Below, in pieces: positions 28,789 through 37,561 of a DNA stretch of 64,000 nucleotides. Under the pieces are notes generated by a model. The model was given only the letters and a program-made list of their open reading frames with translations. It was not told where the DNA came from and searched no databases. The position numbers and the translations under genes were made by a program. Source of the stretch: Methanolobus halotolerans. GTDB lineage: Archaea > Halobacteriota > Methanosarcinia > Methanosarcinales > Methanosarcinaceae. The DNA lies in assembly GCF_004745425.1 (NCBI RefSeq), contig NZ_PGGK01000002.1, forward strand, positions 186,001-250,000. The letters are read 5' to 3'. Each line of letters begins with the position of its first letter. Position 1 is the stretch's first letter.

Positions 28789-28816
28789 TATATGTCACCT
28801 TTAAGTATTGTTACAT

Positions 28817-28836
28817 ATTGTAGTATTGCCTACAAT
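28817..28836. promoter_or_regulatory. Inverted repeat at the feo promoter (candidate iron-regulator operator)
   Basis: ATTGTAG-6 bases-CTACAAT, a perfect 7-bp inverted repeat, lies about 25 bases downstream of a TATA-like TTTATACT (28848-28855, minus strand), over the expected feo transcription start. A repressor of the DtxR type bound here would block transcription. The protein is not identified. Confidence 0.5.
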
Positions 28837-28964
28837 AACTAATCTAGTATAAATTAATTTCCCATGGCTTTTTTAAGTAGCCTGCTATATACAGTGTAAC
28901 CATGCAAACTAAAAAAAAGAAGACCTGAATAGGTCAATAGGCTTTAAGCGAAAAATAATGGTTG

Positions 28965-29045
28965 TTTTTATGGATCAAAAAGAAAAAAAAGGAAAAATAA
29001 ATAATTAAAGGAGCCTGTAAGCAATTTCCTGCAGACAGGATAGTA
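28965..29045 (-). terminator. Probable transcription terminator after cbiP
   Basis: Just after the cbiP stop, the minus strand can form a hairpin (CCTGT ... ACAGG) and then runs into long T stretches (about 28970-29005). The rest of the 259-base gap between cbiP and feoA holds the feo promoter region. Confidence 0.45.
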
Positions 29046-29047
29046 AG

Positions 29048-30535
29048 TTAAGCCTGCTCCTCTATTATCTCATATATCCGTTTCATATCCAGGCAGCTTT
29101 CAACAACCTCTGCAAGCTCATTATATGCTTCTTCCTCGGTGGTCACGGCTTCGGGATGGTACTCCACACCCTTTTTCTCAGCCAGGTATATCATAAGGGC
29201 ATGCCTGATATTCTCATTCCCGAAGAGACCATGCAGGTATGTGCCAACTACAGTACCACTCTCATCGATGCTGCCATCATCACCGAAAACCGTCCGGGGA
29301 GTCTTTGTAGCACCCATGTGGATCTCATAGCCCCATATCTCATCACCTTTGATATGCCTGAAGATAGGACCCCCAGCAACAATATCTTTGCGGACCTGGA
29401 CGGTCTTTTTCTTGTATTCACCAAAGGATGTCTCGATATCCAGCAAGCCAAGACCTTCATAGTCCGCTTCGACACCATTCTCTATTCCGGAGTCATGGAT
29501 CACCTTGCCAAGCATCTGGTAACCGCCGCAAATGCCGAAGACGACCGCCTTTCCTTTGAGCTTGCGTATCTGAGCATCCATACCGCTCTCTTTCAGGTCA
29601 AGCAGGTCACTTACCGTATTCTTGGTACCGGGTATTATGACACAATCAGGATTTCCTAGGTGATCGTCAAGGTCCACATACCTGACATGAGCGATCCTCT
29701 CAAGAGGTTCGAAATCAGTGAAATTAGATATCCTTGGCAGACGAATGACAGCAATATCAACGTCATTGATGTGCTCTTCATCCGCCTTCATCCTCTTCTT
29801 CTTCCTTATAGCCATGGAATCTTCGGAAGGGATCTTCAGGTTATAGTAAGGCAGCACGCCAAGTACAGGCACCCCAGTCAGTTCTTCAAGTTGTCTGAGA
29901 CCGGGTTCAAGTATCGCAGGATCGCCCCTGAATTTGTTGATCACAAACCCTTTGAGATTGCAGCCTACATCTTCGGGTAGCAGGGCCTGTGTTCCGTAAA
30001 GACTTGCGAAAACACCTCCTGACTCGATGTCACCCACCAGGATGATGGGAGCATCAGTGATTCGAGCGGTTCCGACGTTTACGATATCACGATCATAGAG
30101 GTTAATCTCCGCGGCCCCTCCTGCCCCTTCCATTACAATCAGCTCGTACCCGGATTCGAGCCTTTCCAGGGCTCCCCTGAGCACATCGTGCATTTCTTCG
30201 ATGGAATCGTAATAGTTGCCTGCGGATTTGTCAGCATATGGTTCTCCCAGAACTATTACCTGTGAAGTCCTATCACCCTTGGGTTTTAACAGGACAGGGT
30301 TCATATCGGCCGTTGGCTCCACACCAGCTGCCTTTGCCTGTATTGCCTGGGCTATACCGATCTCCTTCCCATCCTTTGTTATCCACGAGTTCAGACTCAT
30401 GTTCTGGGCCTTAAAAGGTGCAACCTTGTACTTTCTGGAAAGGATCCTGCAAAGTCCGGTGACCATTATACTTTTCCCGACATCCGATGCGGTACCAAGA
30501 ACCAATAATTTCTTCGCTTTTTTGCCATTTGCCAT
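29048..30535 (-). CDS. cbiP: Adenosylcobyric acid synthase (glutamine-hydrolysing)
   Basis: 495 residues; amidates four side chains of adenosylcobyrinic acid diamide late in cobalamin synthesis. The N-terminal P-loop-like domain has LVLGTASDVGKSIMVTGLCR and PFKAQNMSLNSW, and the C-terminal glutaminase domain has FGICGGYQMLG (catalytic Cys) and GTYLHGLFGN (catalytic His). It is transcribed away from the cbiT cluster; the two share a 118-base intergenic region. Confidence 0.96.
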   Translation of the reverse strand: MANGKKAKKLLVLGTASDVGKSIMVTGLCRILSRKYKVAPFKAQNMSLNSWITKDGKEIGIAQAIQAKAAGVEPTADMNPVLLKPKGDRTSQVIVLGEPYADKSAGNYYDSIEEMHDVLRGALERLESGYELIVMEGAGGAAEINLYDRDIVNVGTARITDAPIILVGDIESGGVFASLYGTQALLPEDVGCNLKGFVINKFRGDPAILEPGLRQLEELTGVPVLGVLPYYNLKIPSEDSMAIRKKKRMKADEEHINDVDIAVIRLPRISNFTDFEPLERIAHVRYVDLDDHLGNPDCVIIPGTKNTVSDLLDLKESGMDAQIRKLKGKAVVFGICGGYQMLGKVIHDSGIENGVEADYEGLGLLDIETSFGEYKKKTVQVRKDIVAGGPIFRHIKGDEIWGYEIHMGATKTPRTVFGDDGSIDESGTVVGTYLHGLFGNENIRHALMIYLAEKKGVEYHPEAVTTEEEAYNELAEVVESCLDMKRIYEIIEEQA

Positions 30536-30611
30536 TTACAACAACCCTTAGATCAGAACTGTATAAATCGTACAATAATGCAACAGTTTTATGAGGGACA
30601 AGTTATATCTA

Positions 30612-30646
30612 CTTAACTCCAATAACTCAAATTTATCTTAGTTAAG
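30612..30646 (+). promoter_or_regulatory. 7-bp stem just before the cbiT ribosome binding site
   Basis: CTTAACT (30612-30618) can pair with AGTTAAG (30640-30646), and the second arm runs into the Shine-Dalgarno AAGGTGG. A stem of this kind in the leader could limit access to the ribosome site of the first gene in the corrin operon. The 21-base loop is A/T-rich and weak. Confidence 0.35.
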
Positions 30647-30653
30647 GTGGAAC

Positions 30654-31223
30654 ATGACAGAACTTTTGCGTGTAAGTGGCGGACCTACAAAACCCGAGAT
30701 AATTGCAGTATCCCTATCTAAACTTGATTTAAGTGACGGGAGCAGTTTCTTTGACATAGGTTGTGGTACAGGAGCTGTATCGATCGAAGCTAACAGGATG
30801 GTACGTAACCTGGAGATACATGCCATCGACGCCAGGGAAGAGGCCATCGAAGTTGCAAGACGCAATTTTGAGTCCTTCAATGTTGATAACGCGACCATTC
30901 ATTCAGGAGAATCCTCTGAGATACTTGAAAAGCAGCCGAAGGGTAGCATTGATTGCGCCTTTATCGGCGGCACCAAGAACATCTCCCGGGTGCTGGAGGT
31001 CCTGGCTGAGAAGAAGGTAGGTAGTGTAGTTGTCAATGCGGTCAGGATCGAAACAGTCGTAAATGTAATAAACAAGATGAAAGAACTTGGCTTATTCGAT
31101 GAGGTACTGCATTTAATTGTTTCACGTGGTGCACCCCTGACAGGCGAGACAATGTTCAAACCGGAAAATCCGGTATACATGATCGTTGGCAGGTCAGGTG
31201 CAAAAAAATATAATGGTGATTGA
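30654..31223 (+). CDS. cbiT: Cobalt-precorrin-7 (C15) methyltransferase, decarboxylating
   Basis: A 189-residue SAM methyltransferase of the CbiT type: VSGGPTKPEIIAVSLSKL at the start, then SAM motif SFFDIGCGTGAVSIEANRM. It methylates C15 and removes the acetate carboxyl group in the anaerobic corrin pathway. CbiE, its usual partner, is not in the window. First gene of cbiT-L-F-G-H-C, with the next gene overlapping by four bases. Confidence 0.93.
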   Translation: MTELLRVSGGPTKPEIIAVSLSKLDLSDGSSFFDIGCGTGAVSIEANRMVRNLEIHAIDAREEAIEVARRNFESFNVDNATIHSGESSEILEKQPKGSIDCAFIGGTKNISRVLEVLAEKKVGSVVVNAVRIETVVNVINKMKELGLFDEVLHLIVSRGAPLTGETMFKPENPVYMIVGRSGAKKYNGD

Positions 31224-31837
31224 AAATGCTTGTTGGAGTAGGACTTGGACCCGGTGACCCGGAACTTTTGACACTTAAAGCTGTTGAGACCCTGAAAAAA
31301 GCATATAAGGTTTATGTTCCCGGCCGACTTGCGGCCGATCTTGTGGCACCCTATGCAGATGCGGATATCCTGGAATTCCCTATGCTGACAGATTACGAGG
31401 TACTCAACGCCATATGGAAGAAGAACGCGGATATGCTCGCGGAAGAATCCCGGAATAACCTTGTGGTTTTCGGCCTGATCGGCGACCCTAACTTTTTTTC
31501 AACATTCACTCACTTAAAACGCGTAATGAAAAAATTCTATCCGGATGTTGAAATGACAACAATTCCGGGAATCAGCTCGATAACATCATTTGCCGCACAG
31601 ACAGGTGCTGAGGTGGATTCCTCTTTTGAGGTAAGCGATGGTTCAGAGAGCCAGTACAAGATAAGGTTGAAGGCCAGCAGGCCCCGGGAAATAATCAGCT
31701 CTTTTGAAAAGGAAGGTTATAATAAGTTCACTTTTGCTGAACGACTCTTCAGCCAGAATGAGCTTATAATCACAGAAAAAGAGAAGATACCCGAGAAGGG
31801 AAACTATTTCAGTATAATCTTTGCAGAAAAAGAATAA
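31220..31837 (+). CDS. cbiL: Cobalt-factor II C20-methyltransferase
   Basis: A 205-residue tetrapyrrole methylase beginning VGVGLGPGDPELLTLKAVETL. PGISSITSFAAQTG is the second conserved motif. The GLGPGDPELLTLKA start and the linker YVPGRLAADLVAPY are typical of CbiL/CobI. Slightly shorter than most CbiL proteins but with both domains present. Its ATG overlaps the cbiT stop. Confidence 0.9.
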   Translation: MKMLVGVGLGPGDPELLTLKAVETLKKAYKVYVPGRLAADLVAPYADADILEFPMLTDYEVLNAIWKKNADMLAEESRNNLVVFGLIGDPNFFSTFTHLKRVMKKFYPDVEMTTIPGISSITSFAAQTGAEVDSSFEVSDGSESQYKIRLKASRPREIISSFEKEGYNKFTFAERLFSQNELIITEKEKIPEKGNYFSIIFAEKE

Positions 31838-31854
31838 GCACAGGGAGAATCCAG

Positions 31855-32598
31855 ATGACGGACAAGAAAGTTCATTTCGTAGGGTCAGGCCCGGGAAACG
31901 CTAAGTATATAACCGTAATGGGAAAAGAGCTTCTTGAGGGGGCAGACCTTGTAATATATGCGGGCTCCCTTGTGAATCCTGAAGTGCTCGGTTACTCGAC
32001 AGGGGAAAAGATAGACAGCTATGGCCTTACACTCGATGAGACCAACAAGCTCATTGTTGATAATCTCGAAGCAGGTAAAAAAGTAGTCAGATTACACAGT
32101 GGCGACCCCTCTCTCTATGGCTCCATTGTCGAACAGATAGAGGAACTTAAGAAGTTCGATGTTGAGGTCGAGATAATACCCGGTGTCTCCTCGGTGTTTG
32201 CAACCGCAGCAGCCTTGCAGACCCAGCTTACACTCAACGATGTGTCAGAAACACTGATAATCACACGCCCGGCAGGTAAGACACTTGATAAGGACCAGAT
32301 CAAGGAACTTTCCAGACATAATGCGACCATGGCAGTCTTCCTGGGAACCCAGAAGATTGAGGAGATAATGGAAAAGGTGGAATATACACCTGACACCCCG
32401 GTTGCAGTGGTATTCCATGCATCGTGGCCTGACCAGAAGATAATAAAGGGCACTGTTGCAGACATTGCAGGCAAGGTCAAGGCAGCAGGTATCAAGCGCT
32501 CCGCAATGATACTTATCGGCGGGGTTGTTGAGCCTGTAGAATATGGTAATTTCGGGAGGTCTTACCTATACGGAGTGGCACAAGAACCGTTGTCATAA
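31855..32598 (+). CDS. cbiF: Cobalt-precorrin-4 C11-methyltransferase
   Basis: 247 residues. The tetrapyrrole methylase signatures are VHFVGSGPGNAKYITVMGKE, VVRLHSGDPSLYGSIVEQI and IIPGVSSVFATAAALQTQLT, with the CbiF/CobM-specific YAGSLVNPEVL. It methylates C11 in the anaerobic pathway. GGGAGAATCC precedes the start. Its 3' end overlaps the likely start of cbiG. Confidence 0.93.
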   Translation: MTDKKVHFVGSGPGNAKYITVMGKELLEGADLVIYAGSLVNPEVLGYSTGEKIDSYGLTLDETNKLIVDNLEAGKKVVRLHSGDPSLYGSIVEQIEELKKFDVEVEIIPGVSSVFATAAALQTQLTLNDVSETLIITRPAGKTLDKDQIKELSRHNATMAVFLGTQKIEEIMEKVEYTPDTPVAVVFHASWPDQKIIKGTVADIAGKVKAAGIKRSAMILIGGVVEPVEYGNFGRSYLYGVAQEPLS

Positions 32599-33107
32599 CC
32601 TTTGAGAGAAATCTTGAGGTGGCACAGCGCCTGGCAGGACATCTGAATGCTGATGTCCTGATGTATAATAAGAGCGTCTTCAAAAAGGCCTTCGAGGAAT
32701 ATGATGCTATTGTGGCTGTGTTTGCCACAGGTATTGTGGTACGGGAGATTGCGCCGCTCATCGAGGATAAATGGAAGGACCCCGCGGTCATTGTGGTGGA
32801 TTCGAACATGAATTTCGCTATCCCCCTGCTTGGCGGACATCATGGTGGCAATGAAGTTGTCAGGAAGATAGCCGAGATCGGCCCCATTCCAGTCGTCACA
32901 ACGGCTACCGAGGTTCATAACAGGAATTCAGTGGAAGGCATTGCCAGATCGCTTGGTTGTAACATTGTTAACAAACCCTCTACCGTACAGGTGAACTGCG
33001 CCCTGCTTGATGAGGATGTGGAGGTCCTTGAGATAAAGGGTCCCAAAATAGTCATTGTAGGAAACGATGTGTCGGTCCTTAAAAAGGAAAAGGCTGAAAA
33101 CGCATGA
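32568..33107 (+). CDS. cbiG: Cobalt-precorrin-5A hydrolase CbiG, N-terminal and central part, probable ATA start
   Basis: Opens the ring lactone of cobalt-precorrin-5A. The conserved core is FATGIVVREIAPLIEDKW and IPLLGGHHGGNEVVRKIA. A GTG at 32619 would start at VAQRLAGHL, but the family begins about 14 residues earlier, and the open frame upstream encodes TRTVVITFERNLE, the first strand of the domain. No ATG, GTG, TTG or CTG occurs between the in-frame stop at 32547-32549 and that strand. An ATA at 32568 lies seven bases after GGGAGGT. I therefore place the start there. The C-terminal domain is a separate gene whose ATG overlaps this stop. Confidence 0.85.
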   Translation: MRSGTRTVVITFERNLEVAQRLAGHLNADVLMYNKSVFKKAFEEYDAIVAVFATGIVVREIAPLIEDKWKDPAVIVVDSNMNFAIPLLGGHHGGNEVVRKIAEIGPIPVVTTATEVHNRNSVEGIARSLGCNIVNKPSTVQVNCALLDEDVEVLEIKGPKIVIVGNDVSVLKKEKAENA

Positions 33108-33457
33108 TCATAGGTATCGGAGCCCGGAGGGGTATCAACAGCCAGGAGGCCGTCGACGCGATAAACAACGCACTTGTCGAAGCAGGCAGGAGCATCGCTG
33201 AAGTGGAGGGGCTGGCATCTGCGAAATTAAAAGAAAACGAGGCAGGCTTGCATGATGCGGCAAATATCCTCGGACTCAATATTACATTCATAGATCATGA
33301 AGTATTGAATAACTATGATACGCCGTCGGCTTCGCAGGCAAAACGCTTCGGGCTTACAGGAGTGGCAGAACCTGCTGCGCTGGCGTTGTCGGAAAAAAAG
33401 GAATTAATACTAAGGAAGAAGGTATATGGAAGGATCACAATCGCAATCGCAGAGTGA
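33104..33457 (+). CDS. CbiG C-terminal (CobE-like) domain as a separate protein
   Basis: 117 residues matching the C-terminal CobE/CbiG domain: IIGIGARRGINSQEAVDAIN, ASAKLKENEAGLHDAAN, and the SASQAKRFGLTGVAEPAALAL segment. In many organisms it is fused to the CbiG N-terminal domain; here the two are separate overlapping genes (ATGA), each complete for its domain, so this is a split gene rather than a frameshift. Confidence 0.88.
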   Translation: MIIGIGARRGINSQEAVDAINNALVEAGRSIAEVEGLASAKLKENEAGLHDAANILGLNITFIDHEVLNNYDTPSASQAKRFGLTGVAEPAALALSEKKELILRKKVYGRITIAIAE

Positions 33458-34223
33458 AGTAAAAGGAAAACTTTACATTATTGGCATAGGTCCGGGTTCT
33501 GTGGAACAGCTGACGGTCAGAGCAAGAGATGTTATCCTGAATTCAGATTATGTTGTAGGGAACGGCACATATCTTGACCAGATGGCAAGCCTGCTGGATA
33601 AACAGAAGATCGTGCGCAGCGCCATGGGTAAGGAAGTAGATCGTTCAAGCAAGGCAGTGGAACTTGCACAGGAAAATGTAGTTTCCATGATCAGTGGGGG
33701 AGATGCAAATGTTTACGGCATGGCAGGTCTTGTACTTGAGGTCGCAGAGCATGCAGACCTGAATGTCGAGATAGAGGTCCTTCCGGGTGTAACTGCCATC
33801 ACTGCAGCTGCAAGTGTGCTTGGTGCGCCCATCGTGAACGACATGTGTACAGTAAGCCTGAGCGACCTTCTGACACCCTGGGAAGTCATTGAGAAAAGGC
33901 TGGATGCAGCAGCAGCAGCAGACTTTGTAATGTCACTGTACAACCCGAAAAGCCGCCAGCGCAAATCCAATTTCTCAAAGGCCATCGAGATCATCAGGCG
34001 CCATAAGGATGACTCCGTTCCTGTGGGTCTTGTTAAGAACGCCCTGAGGGATGAGGACCAGGATTACATCGTCACAACACTCGGCGAGGTAATGGACCAC
34101 AATGACTGGGTGGACATGAGCACAACGATCCTCATCACAACAAATGATTCCCGCATATGGGATTCACCATACGGCAAGAGGATTATCACTCCAAGGGGGT
34201 ATCATAGGAAATATGACTACTGA
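33426..34223 (+). CDS. cbiH: Cobalt-factor III / precorrin-3B C17-methyltransferase
   Basis: 265 residues; contracts the ring and methylates C17. Signatures are LYIIGIGPGSVEQLTVRARD, SMISGGDANVYGMAGLVLE and VLPGVTAITAAASVLGAP, with FVMSLYNPKSRQRKSNF near residue 160, characteristic of CbiH/CobJ. The start (AGGAAGAAGGTAT before the ATG) lies 32 bases inside the preceding gene. Confidence 0.93.
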   Translation: MEGSQSQSQSEVKGKLYIIGIGPGSVEQLTVRARDVILNSDYVVGNGTYLDQMASLLDKQKIVRSAMGKEVDRSSKAVELAQENVVSMISGGDANVYGMAGLVLEVAEHADLNVEIEVLPGVTAITAAASVLGAPIVNDMCTVSLSDLLTPWEVIEKRLDAAAAADFVMSLYNPKSRQRKSNFSKAIEIIRRHKDDSVPVGLVKNALRDEDQDYIVTTLGEVMDHNDWVDMSTTILITTNDSRIWDSPYGKRIITPRGYHRKYDY

Positions 34224-34932
34224 ATCCAAAAAGACAGACGCAAGTATTGAAGAACTTGTGGAAATGACTACTGAGATCGATCCTGAACTTGTAGATATCT
34301 GCACCGACCTTGGATCACAGACCGATGAGGCCAAAGCCATCTACATGACCAGCCGCAACATCGCCCGCAAGCTTGTAGGAGACGAGACACTAGAAGATAA
34401 AATTAAACAGCGCTGTGTCACCTCTACAGGCGATCCTGCTGTCGCAGATATCATGCGTTTTGTGAATGATCCTATCAAAGCGGGTGTGGAAGCTATCAAA
34501 AAAGGTGCCCCTATTCTTGTTGATATCAACATGGTCAAAGCAGGGATTACCAAGAGAGGTCACAACTGCGAGATAATCTGTGTACTCGATAAGGATGAAA
34601 ATGCAGAACTCGCCCGCAAATATGGTATTACAAGGACTGCAGCAGGTTTCCTCAAATGTAAAGACATACTTGAAGGTTCAATTGTCGCTATCGGCAATGC
34701 ACCATCTGCCGCATTTGCAGTATGCAGGATGATCGAGCACGGCATCAAACCGGCTATCATTGTGGGTACACCTGTAGGCTTTGTCAATGCGGCAGAATCA
34801 AAAGAAGCTGTCAGGGACGTGCCGGTACCTTCGATCACATGTGTTGGAACACGTGGCGGAACACCAATGGCAGTTGCATGTGTCAATGAACTTGTTGCAA
34901 TAGCAAATGAAGATGAATGTGTTATTGATTAA
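34213..34932 (+). CDS. cbiC: Cobalt-precorrin-8 methylmutase
   Basis: About 239 residues from the ATG at 34213, which overlaps the cbiH stop; the longer frame from 34144 only adds residues translated from cbiH in another frame. CbiC moves a methyl group from C11 to C12. Conserved stretches are RCVTSTGDPAVADIMRF, DINMVKAGITKRG and SIVAIGNAPSAAFAV, followed by GTPVGFVNAAESK. The N-terminal 45 residues are longer than in bacterial CbiC. Confidence 0.93.
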   Translation: MTTESKKTDASIEELVEMTTEIDPELVDICTDLGSQTDEAKAIYMTSRNIARKLVGDETLEDKIKQRCVTSTGDPAVADIMRFVNDPIKAGVEAIKKGAPILVDINMVKAGITKRGHNCEIICVLDKDENAELARKYGITRTAAGFLKCKDILEGSIVAIGNAPSAAFAVCRMIEHGIKPAIIVGTPVGFVNAAESKEAVRDVPVPSITCVGTRGGTPMAVACVNELVAIANEDECVID

Positions 34933-34980
34933 GCACATTCACCATTTCTAATATTTGTTCTTATTCTGGATATTTCTGAT

Positions 34981-36792
34981 TCACTGTTTTCTTCTGCTAC
35001 TCAAAATCAGTGAGCAGGTCAGCAAAGAAATTACCCCTATTACTACTGAGAAGCCCGGAGCCTGCCCATCCTGGCCTTGCGGGGCCATCTCCGCACTCTC
35101 TATTGCAGATAGGAAGTTATTACTGCCTGCTACAGTATAGTATCCTGAGCCAGGTGCCCTGTCATACAATGTTCGACTGAACTTATCAGGACTCAGATGA
35201 ACCTGACCTACACCCGTTTTAACATCATCACCCGACAACCATTCCTTGGTCATGTCTGTCTGAGGGATATTGGCCCCATAGACCACCAGAGCAGTCTCAA
35301 CAGCTATGTTCATATTACCATCGTCATTTCCTAGGAACACTGCAGGGATACTGAGGTGCATCTTGTCACCCTGCATGGTTACGAGATGTGAAACTTCTTT
35401 CACCCGGTATTCACCGTCATAGTATCCCATCATAGTGGCGGCCAGTTTGCCGTACATTAAACTGTAGGCAAGAGAGTAATCTTCCCTGCCGTCCTGGTCT
35501 GTGTCAAAGGAAATGGTTGTAATAGCACCGTCATCCAGACTCAGGCTGCTGTAGGTGATGGCCATCAGCATCTTATCTTCGGCAAATCCCGTTTCCACCG
35601 AAACTATCTCATCCCCGTCCTGCCCGAAACCTGTGGAATCGGAACTTGGGTCCATGAAGGTATTGCGGTCATTACCGTAACTAAGTAAAGATTTAACAGA
35701 TCCGTCTGAAGTGTCTATGGCCCCCTTGCCGTTGTCAGGTATGCTTTCCATGTGACCTCCAAGAGGATCGTATATTGTAAAAGAATCAACTACAAGGTAC
35801 ATGCCACCGTCATCATTACCAAGAAGCGTCAGCGGAATTGTGAGGTACACCTTGTTCCCGGATACCCGGTACATGCCGTCGTTATAAGGCACTCCGAGAG
35901 ACATAGTCGTTGTATCCGAATATCCTTCTTTTGCCAGTTCCGAATCTGCATTTATCATTCTGATGCCTGCATCCATACCTGTCAGGCTTCCTGCGGTGTA
36001 CTCGATTACATAGTCGGCTCCGAACGTGGGAGGTACCTGCTCGGTGTTTGTAAATCCCGTTGCAAGCTGCTGATCTATATCTACATATACCCACCCGGTA
36101 ATATCCTCCCCGTAAGAATAGGCACCGGGTTCCACATTACCAGCATAGCTTATCACAAGTTCAAGCACCCCGCTACCCACAGTCGCCTCAACATTCTCTA
36201 TATCTGCCGCCGCACCGTCACCTATTGTATCAGATATGAGCACATTGCTAGAAGCCGAAACAGGCAGTTTTACCTCCCCTGTGCCTGTATCGATAACTCC
36301 GTAATCAGGTGCACGATCAAAATAAAGGGCTTTTACCATCTGGTCATGGACTGCAACGAAAACATCGGCACTGCCATCATCGTTTCCAAGCATCTCAAGG
36401 GGAAGTGTGATGGATATCGTATTACCCCATACCTGCATTGAACCGGTACCTATTGCATCATCGTTGAGCGTGGTCGTTATCATCGGCTCGGCATAGATTA
36501 TACTCATATAACTGAACTGATAGACATAATCCGCCCCGTTCTCAACATACCCGGTCCGGGAATCCTGGTCCGTATCAATGAACACAGCCCCGTAAAAACT
36601 ATAGTCCGTAACATCCTCGGCGCATAAAACATCTATATATAGGTTATTCCCATCGGTTGAGACATCTAATGAACTTATATCCGGGGAGGAGAAATCTCCC
36701 AATGGATCAGATAACTCTGCACCTGCAATCGAAACCATAAATACGATCAACAGCGAAATAATAATCGACGTGGCCAGCCTTTCTGATCCCAT
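34981..36792 (-). CDS. Exported surface protein with PGF-type sorting tail
   Basis: 603 residues. The N-terminus has a signal peptide (LATSIIISLLIVFMVSIAGA). The body consists of three to four diverged copies of a beta-rich domain with acidic Asp-rich turns, such as VFIDTDQDSRTGY and VYVDIDQQLATGF, and recurring LLGNDDG motifs that may bind calcium. The C-terminus is PGFSVVIGVISLLTCSLILS followed by a basic tail, matching the archaeal PGF-CTERM pattern processed by archaeosortase A. It is probably a cell-surface protein. The function is unknown. Confidence 0.8.
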   Translation of the reverse strand: MGSERLATSIIISLLIVFMVSIAGAELSDPLGDFSSPDISSLDVSTDGNNLYIDVLCAEDVTDYSFYGAVFIDTDQDSRTGYVENGADYVYQFSYMSIIYAEPMITTTLNDDAIGTGSMQVWGNTISITLPLEMLGNDDGSADVFVAVHDQMVKALYFDRAPDYGVIDTGTGEVKLPVSASSNVLISDTIGDGAAADIENVEATVGSGVLELVISYAGNVEPGAYSYGEDITGWVYVDIDQQLATGFTNTEQVPPTFGADYVIEYTAGSLTGMDAGIRMINADSELAKEGYSDTTTMSLGVPYNDGMYRVSGNKVYLTIPLTLLGNDDGGMYLVVDSFTIYDPLGGHMESIPDNGKGAIDTSDGSVKSLLSYGNDRNTFMDPSSDSTGFGQDGDEIVSVETGFAEDKMLMAITYSSLSLDDGAITTISFDTDQDGREDYSLAYSLMYGKLAATMMGYYDGEYRVKEVSHLVTMQGDKMHLSIPAVFLGNDDGNMNIAVETALVVYGANIPQTDMTKEWLSGDDVKTGVGQVHLSPDKFSRTLYDRAPGSGYYTVAGSNNFLSAIESAEMAPQGQDGQAPGFSVVIGVISLLTCSLILSSRRKQ

Positions 36793-36888
36793 TGTATCAC
36801 CAACAAACCCGTCTCTGTAAGATCTGATAATATAAGTGAGGAATAGCTCTTATTTAGCTTTTATGAAATCATTTTGCAAATTTAAGTT

Positions 36889-37542
36889 TCATAAGTAAAC
36901 AATGTGATTGCTATACACCATCCACAGGCCTGCAAGTACAAGCACAAGTCCTGCAAGCTTTTTCAGCTTAATGTCATATCTTGATATTTCAGCCAGCCTT
37001 GCAGATGAAAACTTCGCAAAATATGCAATTAGCAACATAGGTACCGCAAAGCCTACTGAGTATACGAAAAGGTGCGTTGCTCCGTAAGCAATGTCTCCCT
37101 GAATGGCCACCGTCGTGAGTATTGCCCCGAGTATTGGTCCCACACACGGGATCCACAATATCCCCAGCGAAGCACCAACCAGCAATCCGCCAAGAACACC
37201 TTTTTTCTCAACATGCAGATTTCCGGCATGCCGGGCAAAGACGCCGAATAGTTCATAGTCCGCCAGCATCGAAAGTCCAAGTGCGATTATCAGGATTTCG
37301 GCCAGTATCCTGAAACCCTGGATATATGCCTGAAAGACCGCACCAAAGACAGACGCGGCCATTCCCATCAACGTGAATGAAAGGCTGAGCCCCAGAACAA
37401 TGGCAAAGGGCCTGAACCTGCTCTGACCTGCAGAATAGGCCAGGATAACCGGCAGCAAAGGAAGCACACAAGGAGAAAGTATACTGATCACACCAGCAAA
37501 AAAAGATGCGATAGGATCCAATGTCAATGTATCAGTATTCAT
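36889..37542 (-). CDS. ccdA: CcdA/DsbD-type transmembrane electron carrier
   Basis: 217 residues with six membrane helices. Conserved features of the family are SILSPCVLPLLPVILAYS and GASLGILWIPCVGPILGAIL, with the two membrane cysteines (Cys in SPC and IPC) that carry reducing equivalents across the membrane. It is needed for cytochrome c maturation or for reducing outside thioredoxins. It lies 19 bases downstream of the tandem thioredoxin lipoprotein, its probable acceptor. Confidence 0.92.
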   Translation of the reverse strand: MNTDTLTLDPIASFFAGVISILSPCVLPLLPVILAYSAGQSRFRPFAIVLGLSLSFTLMGMAASVFGAVFQAYIQGFRILAEILIIALGLSMLADYELFGVFARHAGNLHVEKKGVLGGLLVGASLGILWIPCVGPILGAILTTVAIQGDIAYGATHLFVYSVGFAVPMLLIAYFAKFSSARLAEISRYDIKLKKLAGLVLVLAGLWMVYSNHIVYL

Positions 37543-37561
37543 ATTAACCCATATCTGCAGA

